64,000 nucleotides of DNA from Sphagnum compactum (lineage: Eukaryota; Bryophyta; Sphagnopsida; Sphagnales), in assembly GCA_965153455.1 (NCBI GenBank), contig OZ234495.1, positions 13,512,875 through 13,576,874 of the forward strand, written 5' to 3'. Made by a program: the position numbers and the translations under genes. Below the pieces are notes generated by a model. That model was not told the DNA's origin, ran no database searches, and worked only from the letters and a program-made list of their open reading frames with translations. How positions within the stretch are numbered: position 1 is the first letter of the stretch; each line of letters opens with the position of its first letter. This document shows, piece after piece, positions 25,201 through 37,030 of the stretch.

Positions 25201-26999
25201 ATGTTCTTTCTGAGAAAAAATTGGCAGGCAACAACACAGTGACCTTGTCTGATGCCTTTAGGTCTCCACCAGGTAAACAGGGTGCTGCTCTATCGATGAA
25301 GGTCCCCCCAGTAGCAGAGAAATCAGTGAGATGCCAATTTCTTCTTGAAAGAGCCAAGTAGGGTTCAAAGATGTAGTATTTGCATTTATTAAAGAGAGAA
25401 AAGCACAGCTGTTTATTGATCAACAGTATCTGTTTCTCTCTTTCCCTTCAAGTGTATGGAAATGGGTTCACTTAGCAGAAAGAACTGCATAGTTAGTTCA
25501 TTTCCCAATAGTCTTAAGGAGACTTGACTTTACAAAGATCTTTTATGTATCTCACCAGCTAATTTGTCAAGGTTTTCTATTTGTAAACCAGAAGAAGCGC
25601 AAGTGCCCGTCTCAAATCAGCAAGATACAGATGCTACTGTAGTGAAATCTGTAAAGCTCCAGAAAAGCCAGATCCCAACTTTACTAGACAGCTCTGCTTT
25701 TCCAAGAGGTGTTGCAATGCAGTCCGGCTTGCCAAGTGAGAGACTGGAGGAAGCAACCCTTCACAAGGAAAATGCAGATCACCTGGAGGGTTCTCTTGGT
25801 CAGCTGCTTGATTTGGGATGCACAGCAGTGATTAACACAGGCAGTGAACAACTAAAGGATGGGATGGAATCTAAAGCAAAACTGATGGATGCTTTAGCAG
25901 GTATAGCTTTTCACTTGCACCTGATATACATAGATGTACACAAGCTGACATAACACTCACTATCTGATTGCCACAGCCTTTTCATGGCAGCTATATACAA
26001 GTGAGCCTTCATCAATCCAGATGGAAGGTACTTTGCTGGTCTATAAGCATGAACAGAGACTAAAGCCCAAGATTTGAAGGCCAGTGCCCATAGCTCAGGA
26101 TGGTTGGGACTCTGAATTGTCTCTCTTAAAGACTCTATTTCTTCTGTGTCTCTAAGAACATAAAAGAGTTGCATTTCAATTGGAAATTGCTTGTGGTAGA
26201 GAGAAATTATGTCATGACAACCAGAAATCTGGTGTAGTGCTGTAATGAAACCTTCCATGTGTGTGCAGAATGCCAACAAGAGAATGCTGACTTTATGAAC
26301 CCAAGGTTTGGCGTGGTGCACATTACAACCAGCAATCATATCAGCAAACTAGCTCACTCAAACACCACAATTGATGGAATGGTCACACTCACCCACGAGA
26401 AGTCACAAAATATTAGGGAGATGCTGCTAGTGTCTCCTCCACAGAGTCTTGAGGACTATCGTCTGGGCCCTTCATCAATCTCCATCCTTAGCAACCCCTC
26501 ATTTTCAAGCTCCCAGCAGGATAGATTGTGGGAGGAGCAAGCAGAAGCATATTCAAGTGGAGGAAGAGGAACTCCTGGCCGGGAAGATAACTCAGGAGCA
26601 GCTGCCTTCCTTGCACTCCGGCCTGCTGCTCCAGTCCCAGTTGACACTCTGCTTCCATTCTCTGGGTCACTGAGGAAAGGAGCATCAGATGCAACTGTAG
26701 TCCCCACCTCTGATGCATGCAGTGAGAGAGGCAAAATTCATGATGGCAAGAAGAGGAGGGGGAAAAAGAAGGGCCAACCTCGTACCCCTTTACGGAGTCT
26801 ACTTGCCGAGGAAACAGATGATAAGGATTCTGGAAGCCACTCCTGGCGGTCAAAGTCAGGTGCTAATCCTTGCTTAAAGCAACTGATGTCAAGAATTAGG
26901 GGAATGACTTCAAAATCTTCTAGCACAAAGAGCCAGCAGAGCAGACCACGTAGATCCAGTTTCTGGAGTAGTTGCATTGGGTTCTCTCCTGTCAAATAG
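22235..26999 (+). CDS. Ser-rich protein of ~1045 aa, six exons, function unknown
   Basis: Six exons join in frame: 22235-22568, 22783-23253, 23597-24642, 25059-25272, 25559-25900 and 26269-26999. They total 3138 nt, exactly 1046 codons with the stop. All introns are GT..AG, and the phases match at every junction (1, 1, 0, 1, 1). The ATG at 22235 opens the first exon. The protein is hydrophilic and rich in Ser, Glu and Lys, with no membrane segment or enzyme motif, and looks largely disordered. The C-terminal 90 residues are the most distinctive. They comprise a basic GKKRRGKKKGQPR run, TPLRSLLAEE at about residues 975-984, a Ser/Lys/Arg tract, and a hydrophobic end with SSFWSSCIGFSPVK. I associate TPLRSLLAEE-like motifs with uncharacterised plant proteins, sometimes labelled gar2-like, but that is recollection. 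Nuclear or membrane-edge location is possible; function is not known. Confidence 0.82.
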
Positions 27000-28378
27000 G
27001 TGCTTAGGGAGAAGCATACTGTGTTCTGACAATTGGATTTGATAAGATAACTCTCATATGTGCCACTATAGATTTACACCAATTTGAACTCACAAGCTTC
27101 ATAATTTTGGTCTGTCAAAATGTAATCTCCAGTGTTTCTGAGCTCTAAAACCTCATCCTCTCTTGGAGTGTGCCTTACAACACACCCTGTCATCAGCTAT
27201 GTGGCTTGACTTGAGGTGGTGACCATGTAGCACTAGTGATATGGGCTGGGGTTGTAACATCTGCATTCAGTACCTGTACATGAAGATCCCATCAGTTAGA
27301 GTTCCATACTGAAGTAATTTAGATTACATTTTGTATCAATGAGTGGAGAAATGCTCCTCATGCATCTGCCTATGTCAGTTTGCAAGTAGGCAAATTAGAG
27401 CAGAACCTTGTCAAGATATCTGGATATGTACATCCGGAGTTCTACGGATTTGCAGCAAAAGCAACAATCAGCATCAAATCCTGAATGAAATACATAAAGT
27501 GTAGCAGAAGTTCACAGAGGTGGAAGGTCTTCCATAATTTTTCTGAGACAAGAAAATTACCACACCAGTATTTGTCTATGATTCTGACCATTGTCAATTT
27601 GGGACCATAAGGAGCAATTCTTGTGCTATGTATATATCCCAAGGGTGGTTGTTGCAAAATATGCAGAGACAGTGGAGATGGCTTTCAATAATGCTAAAAA
27701 TAAGGAACAATTCTTGTGTCTTGCACATTTCCCAATGACGGTTGTGGCAAAATATGCAGAGATAGGGGAGATGGTTGTCAAGCTGAAACTGCAGACAAAG
27801 CCTGCAAATTGTAACATATTTGTGCGTTCATCTGCAGTAAAATGCTTTAGATTCTTCTCCAGATTCAGGCACTACGTCTCAGAACATTGTAAGTGGTTAT
27901 GGACCTCGAGACAGAAGAAACCGCTGAGCCAATGCCAAGTTTAACCGTCAGATGCACACGGTCTTACCTCTTCGTCTGCCCTTCCTAGAAACGTTTCTGT
28001 CCAGCAGGAGCAAGTGCAAACTTCTTTTGCAGATCACGTGAGTTCTCAACTCATACGATTGAAAAATGAGGATGCTTTATGTATTTTACCCGATGTTATT
28101 CTTGGATTGCACTGATGTACATGCCGCAAGGGTTGCATCGTTCAATCGATGAGACCAACTCTCCCTCATTAATTCTGTCCATTTCTGGAGGCGGGCTTTG
28201 CAGAGGCGTGACTTCGTCATCTCCTTGTGACGACGTTTGCATTTGTTCACTCCCTTGCCCAGGGATTGTATTGATGCCTATTGTCCAGCTGCTTCAGAGT
28301 GTTGATGTCGCCGAGCATAGATGATCCGTAGTGTTCTATCGCTATGATTGCTTCCGATGACAATATTTCCATGACAAG
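27000..28378. other. Intergenic region: 3' flank and upstream region of next gene
   Basis: No gene is supported. A diverged duplication lies around 27600-27780, where 'aaggarcaattcttgtg', 'ggttgt' and 'gcaaaatatgcagaga' phrases recur about 104 bp apart. Sequence from about 27.9 kb is more GC-rich and probably includes the promoter and leader of the gene starting at 28379. Confidence 0.45.
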
Positions 28379-30330
28379 ATGCAAATGTCTCCGCCTGCAG
28401 ATATTCACTTTGAAGCTGCTACAAGATTTTGTGCAGATGATGCGAATGCATGTGGATCCGTGTTGCAAATAGGCGATCCGCCACAACAGCCGGAAATTGT
28501 TCATGTAAATACAGATACCGCGAGTACATGTCAATCGAAGGGCGATTCATCAGGGAGTCCCAAAAGAACAAGAAAATTACTCGCATGGTGTGGGCATTGG
28601 TCACATTATCCTATCCCTGACGAGTTTCTTGCACAGAAACAGCGCCCAGGTACGTCAGGAATCCGAAGCTTATTCGGATGTTCCGAAGGGGGTCAACAAG
28701 GTTGTATAACCAGCAGTAGTAAGGACTCACAATCAATCTTCCGACCTCAACCTCCGCTTTCTTATTGCACTCTTTGCGGCAACCCTGGACATGTTGCAGG
28801 TTGTGGTTGCGACCGCAGCTATGGACACGGCTACTGGAAGCAAAACACTCAGTCAAATAGAGAAACGGATGCACGGCGCGCAAAGGGAAAGGGACCAAGG
28901 CCAAGATCGTCACTCCCCGTGAAACTCAACGACGATTACGAGAATTGGACTTCAAACAAGAAAATTCTCTTAGCAGCTACTTTAATGGTGGAGCTCAATG
29001 GTTTGGCGATCGCATCCGCGAATTCAAGTGTCACTAAGAAAACATCATACCCCGCTTTTGGAACGAGATCCAGCGGAAACTCTTCCATCGGCTCGGTCTC
29101 TTGTCAATCTAGTCCCCAGAGACCCGCATCTCCATCCCCTCCTGTTCCACTTCCAGGTCCGAAGATTGTTGACTCAGCCGTGGTAGTATGGAAAAAGGAA
29201 CAACTTCAACACAACATCTCACGAGACCGGAGAAGTGTTCCTCCAGAGATAGTGCTTGGATCGGATCGAAACTCTTCGATCGGCGGCTCAATCTCTTGTC
29301 AATCTAGCCCCCAAAGATCTGCCTCTGCATGTTCTTTTATTGCTCAAGATGGTCCAAGCAACGTTGAGGCAACCCTTCTGATGGACACATATCCAAAGAT
29401 GTCCCAACACTTGAGAAACATGTCTCCTAAGACTGTGCCTGCATTGTACAAACCTCAACGGGCCAGGCCTAGAACGCCTGAACATCGCATGCAAGTATGC
29501 AACAGTCACCATCCACCAGATAGACCCAAAATCCTTAAACGCACAAAAAATGTTCAGCATCAGTTTCGTCCAAAATTTCAGCACGTTCAAAAGACATGCA
29601 ACAGGGAAGGTGAGGACTGAGTTTTTCCATAAGACTAGCTTACTTTGGAATGCCTGGAACATCGCCGTTTGTCCCTCCTGGTCCCTCGTTGAACCTTTGT
29701 GTGAAGCTCAATCTCAACTTGTTTTGGCATGAGCTCCACTCAGGAAAGTACTGGCGTTATTTTGCTCCCTTCCTTAACCTCAACTTGTGGTGGGACCATG
29801 GAGGGCTGGAATAGCTGTGGCAAGGAAAATCACTCAACCGGATAGCAATGTATCTGGATATGGTCGTCATTCCTAGTTTGTCATGTTCTGGTGCAAATTC
29901 TATTGGACTGGAAAGGTGTTGATGTTTGAGCACATTGTGCATGCAGCTTGTAAATTGCCAGGCAATGAGCCAGAATCCTCTTCAAAAAATGGCTACACTT
30001 TAGAGCAGATCTAGAACTTATGTAATCTAATTCATGTGCAATCATCCAAACAGACTGGTGATCAAACAGACTTGTCTTGTAGACAGACTTTGACAGAGAC
30101 TAAACTAGGAAGTCTGGATGAGGAGAACCGATACATAATGGGTGCCTCAAAGAAACCAGAGATGCAAGGTTCAGTTCAGTGATGGGATTTAGGCAAAGTC
30201 ATTGGTGCAGGAAATGTCCAAGTCACAATAATGTTTCTTACTTGCAGAATCAATCCATGCTCCAAAATCTTCAGGAAAGAGGGATTCACTCTCCTCTTTC
30301 AAATTGAGAGTCTCCACAAACAAACCCTAA
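28379..30330 (+). CDS. Basic Ser/Pro-rich protein with Cys/His cluster, ~437 aa
   Basis: The main exon opens with ATG at 28379; a second in-frame ATG follows at 28385. A strong donor (AAG/GTGAGG) at 29610 and an acceptor (CTTGCAG) ending at 30247 give a second exon, 30248-30330. The two join in frame to 1314 nt (437 aa plus stop) and end in a basic SSFKLRVSTNKP-like tail. If the intron is retained, the product stops at 29620 with 413 aa. Residues 130-144 hold C-x2-C-x4-H-x3-C-x-C, close to but not the same as a CCHC zinc knuckle (C-x2-C-x4-H-x4-C). A nearby WCGHWSHYP at 70-78 adds further Cys and His. Residues 234-248 and 298-313 are near-identical (NSSIG..SCQSSPQR). The rest is rich in Ser, Pro, Arg and Lys. 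I do not recognise the family; nucleic-acid binding is only a guess. Confidence 0.68.
29078..29317 (+). repeat. Internal duplicated motif within the Cys/His gene
   Basis: Two blocks encoding NSSIG-(G)-S-V/I-SCQSSPQR lie at 29078-29122 and 29270-29317, 192 bp (64 codons) apart. Similarity continues into the following Ala-Ser codons. The DNA is also closely alike, including TCTTGTCAATCTAG in both, so the duplication looks fairly young or under constraint. Confidence 0.85.
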
Positions 30331-33300
30331 TTACCCTGCTTTTCATCATTATTGCAGTTCTTGTGTGCACCAACTCCTTGCCAAACAACTTGCAGACTGT
30401 GTTTGCTGGAGAAGGCTTGATGTGTGACAGGTTCTTTCCAAGCTCTCTGTAAAGTTGATCTGCACTCCTATGTTCCTGGGCAATTTGATTTGCAACTTTT
30501 GATATCTTTCTGAGTCTGCAGAGTTATGACTCCAGAGCTTGTTGCTGCACCAGTAAATGGTGATGAACTTTAAGGATTGAGGCACAATGAGTTCTGGACA
30601 ACTTAGAAGCTTGCAGTTCAGATCCAATGTGTAGGACATAATTACCCAGTGATGCCTGATGAGACCAAATGATTTCCACTTCTCTCAAGCATCAAACATG
30701 ACCTTGTATGCAACCTATGCTCATGAGGTCCTGGTATGTCAAGTATCTTACAGTCAATCTCCACAACACACCAATCTCAGGTCCTTACTGTTTTTCCCAG
30801 ATTCAGCATCCTAATCCTACACCCTTGGCAAGTCACTCCTTCCACAGGATTATCTTCTTGACAATAATTTGAGCTGTGTCTCTCTGTTGATGCTTGTTCA
30901 TACCTGTGACAATAATCATGCATTGACTGAAGCTCCCCTCTTCTTGCTCTCCTTCCCTGGGGCTCACAATAACTCCCCTCTTGCCCAGCAATCTCATAGT
31001 TCTCCCCATCTGAGCTGTCATTGCAAATTGGATATTGTCACTGATGGCTTTCCAAAGAATTTCTGACAACCAAGGTTTGAAGCTTCTACAGATCTTTCAT
31101 ACTCTGCCTCAAGCATATGGCCAGCCCCCTGTTGCCATTTGTCTTCTCTCCTTTGACTCACCCACCTGTTCCTTTCTTTGCGGTCCTGGTTTTCCAGATT
31201 CTGCCATGCAATGCATACCACCCCATGACTTCTTTTGTTGGTTGTACAAGTTGACGAGGAGTAAGAACTGTGTGCTGACAGCTTTCTACCAGAATGTCAT
31301 TTTGTTAAGTCTGTCTGCACCAAATGGAGAGATCTCCTTCTTTCAATATAACCAGATTTATTGTGTATTTAACATGGTGCTCAAATTCCCAGACTTGTTA
31401 ACTGCAAAGCCAGCACCTGTGCGTCTAATGTGAACATTTGTGTATCTGCTTGCAACAAATCGACTGCATCTATGTTCTTTTGCATGTGTGTTGCAGCTGG
31501 GACCTCTGCATCTGATGCCTCAAATGGTTTTTTGACAGGGATGTGCCACATGATTTTCTGCATTTTGGGGCCAATTACACAGTCCACTCAAACACTAGTA
31601 CTCTGAACTGATAGGTCCTTGTATGCTTCTCATGCCCCAGTATTCAAGTTGGCTCCATCAAGGACTCCTGAGTTAGCATTCCCTTCCAATTTACTTCAGC
31701 TGTTTGGTACCATACTGCACCCAAATTTGACAGTCATTTTATGTGTCTCCGTGGCCCCCTCCTCCGTGGACGCACTTGGAGTCTGCAGCATGTGACAGCT
31801 TTTCACAGCAGATTTTGATACACATCTGGTTGCACAGTGAGCATGCAAAGAAGCTTGTAAGCTGTTGGGCCAAGTCTTCCCTTTCCAGTTCATTCTCAGT
31901 TTCTGCCAAATCTCCTCTTCCAAGTTTGCCTCCAATGTTTTGTGGCCATCTCCTTTGTGTACCCTGAAGGCAAAGGAAATTGTGGCAACTCCTCCTAAAT
32001 TGTACGGGATCTCATTCAGGTGGCCTGCAGTTCTGAGCTCTGCTGGGGCCTCCACAAGTGGAACACGACTTATTGATTGACTCATTTCAAGGTTCAGTTC
32101 CTGGGGGTTTTGCCCATCCAAGAGGCTCCTCTACCTTTCTGCCAATTCATGTGAGGGTGGTCTGATGCTTCATGACTTAACAATTAAATGCTTTTGTATG
32201 TGCGGGAATCTTTTAACCTAAGCAAATAGACTTTCTAGTGTTCAGTGCGTGGTTAATGTCCACATGGTTTGTGAAGCAACTCTGTAACACTTTTGTGGAT
32301 TTCTTTGTGTCTGGAGATCCCAGCCCAGAGCAAGCAAACTTTTACATCCCTGCAATGAATATTGGTGGAAGCCCCAATAACTGTTCAATGTAGCTACCAC
32401 AGAGGAAAATTCTGGAGTTTTTCTATTGATCAGTTTTAGTTGCAGGTGGAGAAATGATGCATTCTGCATAATATAATACATTTTGGACTTTGCATTTCAT
32501 AACATGTTCTTGCTATTTCTCATGTTCTCTGTCAAAACTGTAGTATCATTTCTGGCTGCAGAACTACAGCTCAGTGAGAATAGTCTTTTGCTAATGTAAA
32601 AGGGTTTGGGAGCGAGGGATAGACTTTGTGGCGGGTTAAGCTGCTTTTGGGTGGGTAAAATAAAAGATAGGGATGGTTGTATAAACAGTAGGGCTGAGGA
32701 GGCATTTGAATTGTGGAAGACATGAGGAAATCATGTGTGCGGGGAAGCATTCAATGTGACCCATCTTTAGAAGAACAGGCATGATTAGAATAGGAGAGGG
32801 AGGTCTGGGGTCCAAATATAGCATTTGAAGCAGGTTCTCCATCACAACACATGTGGCTTGCCTTCACAGGCAGGCCAATGCAGTGCGTCTGCAACTTGTA
32901 ATGCAAGCTGTACTGTTGAATGAGGCAGAGTCAACAGATGACAACAAAAAGGATTGTCATTCAAGCAGCCACTGTGACAAGTACAGGTGCTTGTTAAATG
33001 CTTGAAAAAGTCTGCAATAGTGTGATGTTCCTCTTACACGTGGAAGCATGGTTTGGGTTTATGCCCGAGTCACTGTCCCAAGAGAGAATCAAGCAAGGGG
33101 TTGAAATTGCTACAGAACCAAAGCATTATTGATGTCTCCCAGATGTGCTTTCCCTTCAGAAGATGTGATAAGTTTTATGTCAAAGAACAAGAATTGCTTC
33201 TCTGCATGTTACATGTACATAAGTTGTATCTGTTGTAAGAGGAATTATTGTGGAGCTACTCAAATAGGGCAAATGATTGAGCCCTCTTGTTGTAGGAAGC

Positions 33301-35309
33301 TGTCTCTTCACCTCACAGGGAACTCGAGGCACTTCTGGCACTTCAAGTAGTATGAGACTGGCAATTAAGAGCAAAAATGAACCGTGAACATCCACAAGGG
33401 AAAAAAGAAACTCCACGGAAGTAAATGAACACAGGAATGCCCCATTCATGGACATCTTCACATGAACTGAAATTCCAAAATGAAATAGATGCAAGAAAAA
33501 AGACTCATAGCAGCAAATTATAGAACAGAATTGGAAAATCTGCTGGACTGCAGCCGCATGGACGCCGTGAATTACGATCCGAGACACTAATCCCGGAGAC
33601 CAGCGCGGGAGCAGGGATCAGAATCATAGACCAAAAACTTCCTTCCTTCCTTCCATCGTTACAAAGAAAAAAAAGCACAAACTGAAACAGAAAAGGACCG
33701 TCAACATTTTGCCATCTGGTCATGACTAGATTTAGCATAAAGGAGTGCAAGCGTCATTTATTACAGAAGAAGGATGAAGAGAGATAAAGCACAATTTACA
33801 GGTGGAAAGACCAGTCCAAGTGGCCAAGAAGATCCAAGAATGCCCGCAAGCTGGTCGCTTTTGCGCGAAGTAGCAGGGAATTCACAAGTTTTGGAAGAGA
33901 CAAAAGGCGACCTCAAAAGCGGAGGAAATGAATGTTCATAAGGATTTGTACTGCGCGCCTCGTATTCTACGGGCCGACGCTGCATCAAAAAGTTCGCCAC
34001 GTTTACCTACGTACCAGGCCAGCGAGAATTTAACACAAAAATCTGTTTATTCATTCCAAGCACACAAAAGAAACCAAGGATTGTCTATTACTAAAATTGG
34101 GGCTTCTTTACGAACCTCTTGGGAGAATGCCTGGACGTCCTGCTGCGATTCTGGGTCCCCCCTTTTAATAATTTGCAAGACTCCAATATAGCAACTCTTG
34201 CTAATAATTTCATAAGTTATTTTCCGCGTACTCGTGGAGAATGCGACGCTTGTGTGATTAATTTGGGATCTAATTTTGCAAAATTGCGTCTCAAGGACCA
34301 AAATCGACGACGTGGAGGCTTATGTAGCTATTAAACTGAGTGACAGGCTCATCAAGCCCATGCTTCACTCCACTTGGTTACAAACACCGTGATGTTTGAA
34401 TTCGATAAGAGAATGCAAGAGTTTAAACATATATTTACTTTGTGCTGATTTATGAACTGCTTTTTCTTTACAGAATCAGCTTGCAACTTGCTAAAAGCAG
34501 ATGTGAACAGACTTCAGCAGAATTTGGGGTATTTAGTAAGTCCATAATTATGAGAAACTTGCCAATATGTTGTCAGTTTTTGTTGAAATTTGCATCATGC
34601 ATTTAGAGACTGAGTGAGAATGAAATTTTTCTTCTTTGCTTCGATTATAAGGTCGAAGTCGGTGGAGCTTTTGTCCAAGTCTGGAACTAATTAGACTCAG
34701 GAGACCCAAATAGAAACAACCATCAATTCAATTCTGCGACCCACCAATTTGTTTGACTGGAAGGGTTTGATCCAGATGCCAGGACAGAATAGTTGGATGG
34801 GAAGCTCAAATTTGCCTGACCTGAAAAAATGTTTTCCGGGGTACCATTTTCCAAAGAGAAAATTGAAACACATGATGTTATCACATGCTCATGCTGTTTG
34901 CCTAGACATTGCTGATGGATGGATGTCCTTGAGAGTTTGCAGAATGTCATCCATCTGTATGGGTTCTCTGTCTCTTCCTGCCTCTCTGGAGAACTGGACA
35001 GAGAGGACGCAGAAGCAACACAAGTGCTAAGGTCTGTTGTTTGTTTTCTCTACAGATCCTAGTGTTCCAAACTGAGAGTGATTAGTGGGTGTTCTAGGTT
35101 CAATAAAGCACACTCAGAGAAATTTAACAAAGTGTATTTGGAGGGCACATTTAGACACACTTTGAAGGCCTCCTCAAGAACAAGAGCAATCTCACAGCTC
35201 AAGTAGGTGCAAGAGTCCTCTTGCTGGTACCACCTCATGACCTAGGCTTAGTGAGACCATATGCATCACGGCTTAGAATGGGTAAAGCCCACTGGTCGAA
35301 GACATCCTC

Positions 35310-35585
35310 ATAATGTACTCCCTTCTCTTCGAATTGAGCTTTTTGCAACTTTTGTAGGGTTGTTATCTTGGAAGGTGACCCAGCCTATTTCCATGCCAAA
35401 CAGAATTCCGAATGATTACTTCCTTATTTTTAAAGTGAGATCTATGCATCCTTGCAACACCCATATGTTGGAAGGTCACGCAGCCTCTATGTCAACTGCA
35501 CACAGAAGGTACTCCCTCCTTTTGAAGGTGAGATTATTGCATCTTTGTAGCATTTTCATCTTGGAAGGTCACCCAGGCAATTTGA
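35310..35585. repeat. Degenerate tandem repeat, ~93-100-bp unit, three copies
   Basis: TTGGAAGGTSACSCAG-like phrases occur with the GAAGGT core at 35371, 35471 and 35564. Each is preceded by a 'gcaacnt/gcatcttt' stretch. Copies are strongly diverged. A further weak match lies near 36855. Confidence 0.6.
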
Positions 35586-36052
35586 CTTGATAAACATTAT
35601 CAGAGTTTAAAGCACTTGGAGAAATTTATTATGTGTAATGTGAAGCCCTAGGTGCAAAATTCCCTCTCAAGGCCACTCAAAATTTCCCTCCCATTCATTG
35701 AGTAGGGGTCTTCTACCTACTTATTGCCATAACATTTTTTCCATGAGGAAGAACTTTCCCCCTCTTACCTCTCATGATCTATGTACCTTTAGATTCATGA
35801 TAAGGTCAGCCTTTTGTTTTATGAGAGGTAAGAGTGCAGGATGAACATTCCCAAAATGTGAGGCCAGAGAGGCAGTTAGGCTATCCCCTCATCATAGACC
35901 CCTTAGTTTGGGAATCCCCCCACCCTGGGGCTTTACTCAACCTGGCCTAATTTGGTAAACCTGACCTAATTTTTCCCTTGTATCTGTAGATACCTTACGA
36001 AGCATAATCCTGCTCCAAGCCTCAGGCAGATTCAAATTATGTGGCAGGTAAA

Positions 36053-36115
36053 GCCCAAGCAAGGCCCATGCTTGAATCACATGCTTGGGCACAAGGCAGA
36101 ATCAAGCATGGGCCT
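36053..36115. repeat. Overlapping perfect inverted repeats (alternative stems)
   Basis: AGGCCCATGCTTGA (36062-36075) is the exact reverse complement of 36102-36115. GCCCAAGCA (36053-36061) is the exact reverse complement of 36082-36090. The two stems interleave, so single-stranded DNA or RNA could form one or the other but not both as simple hairpins. Confidence 0.8.
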
Positions 36116-36910
36116 GATTCCAGTAAAGCTAGTGGCCGAGGGCTTTACCATGTGTGTTTACACCCAGAAGAATTTTCATTTTTAATTGTTTTCTTGCGAT
36201 CTGAGGGGTATCATGGTTTTAGAAAGAGAGCTGGTGTTTCAAAAAATGAAACTCCCAGAAGTGAGCACTACATGTTTTTACAGATTGTAACATTCCCTCA
36301 AATTACAATACAAAAGTCCTATGAGGTCCTAAATTATGTTAAGCAAGGGGTTCTATTAGTCTGGGCCAGGGGAACTCAGACTACCACCCTTGTTCCTCTC
36401 CTCAGAAACAACAGAATCCCCTCTGGACCAAGATGTCGTTCTCTTCTGTTGAAAGTGGGCTTTGTGGACCACACTGAAGCAGCACTCACCAGCGCACCAT
36501 CCACTGGATGCCTATTATTACTCAATTGTGGATGAACCTCAACTGAGTTTATATTTGGTTTCACCTCAGCAACAAATTCTGTAGAAAATAGGTCTCTTAT
36601 ATAGGTAGATAGGTAAGAAAATAGCTAATTACTAGGTAAGGGCTGTTTCTACTACCTACCGATTATCAACCTCCTTGTGGGTTGTTAGTACGTAGGTTTT
36701 AAAAAAAAAAAAAAAGCAACTGAGGTAACCACCATGGTTAGCCAGGGAACTCAAAATCAACAGAAAACTGTTTCCTCACCACTTATCATTCATCCTTCAT
36801 GGTGCACTGTTGGGTGCTGTTGGCCGGCTGCGAGAAGCTTGTTGTTGTCTTGGAAGGTTGCCTGGTGCATTTCAACTTTAGGATGGACAATCAATACACG
36901 AGGCCTACAT

Positions 36911-37030
36911 TCTATATAGTAAAGGACGTCGTAGTCGTGAAGCTTCGGGATGAAATGAAGCTTTCCATCCAGACGTCAGAATGAAATGAAGCTTTCCATC
37001 CATCCGTCCATCATCCATCCTGTCATCCGT
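36911..37030 (+). mobile_element. Helitron-like 5' end, 3'-truncated
   Basis: The sequence starts TCTATATAGTAAAGGACGTCG and continues through a GGGATGAAATGAAGC stretch and a CATCC/CGTCC-rich tract. It closely matches the reverse complement of about 9885-9982, the 5' end of the complete element. Here the GAAATGAAGCTTTCCATC segment is duplicated in tandem (about 36948-37000). Similarity fades after about 37030, and no CTAG end is found nearby. Confidence 0.6.

Larger units (their letters stand above)
30331..36910. other. Intergenic DNA with weak repeats, no supported gene
   Basis: Open stretches up to 164 codons exist (36041-36535 plus, starting with GTG; 31696-32121 minus, starting with TTG), but none begins with ATG in good context or resembles a known family. 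A more GC-rich island at about 33.5-34.3 kb lacks a gene model. The stretch includes a degenerate ~100-bp repeat (35310-35585), overlapping inverted repeats (36053-36115) and an A15 run near 36700. Confidence 0.45.

Noticed and set aside
30349-30639. Minus-strand stretch that looked like leucine-rich repeat wording (LDLNCKLLSCPELIVPQSL)
   Set aside because: Only one weak repeat is visible, with no periodicity and no NB-ARC motif nearby.
31696-32121. 142-codon open frame on the minus strand
   Set aside because: It starts with TTG directly after a stop, with no recognisable domain and no neighbouring exons.
36041-36535. 164-codon open frame on the plus strand
   Set aside because: It starts with GTG, has no splice context or family resemblance, and overlaps inverted repeats; length is compatible with chance in 64 kb of six frames.
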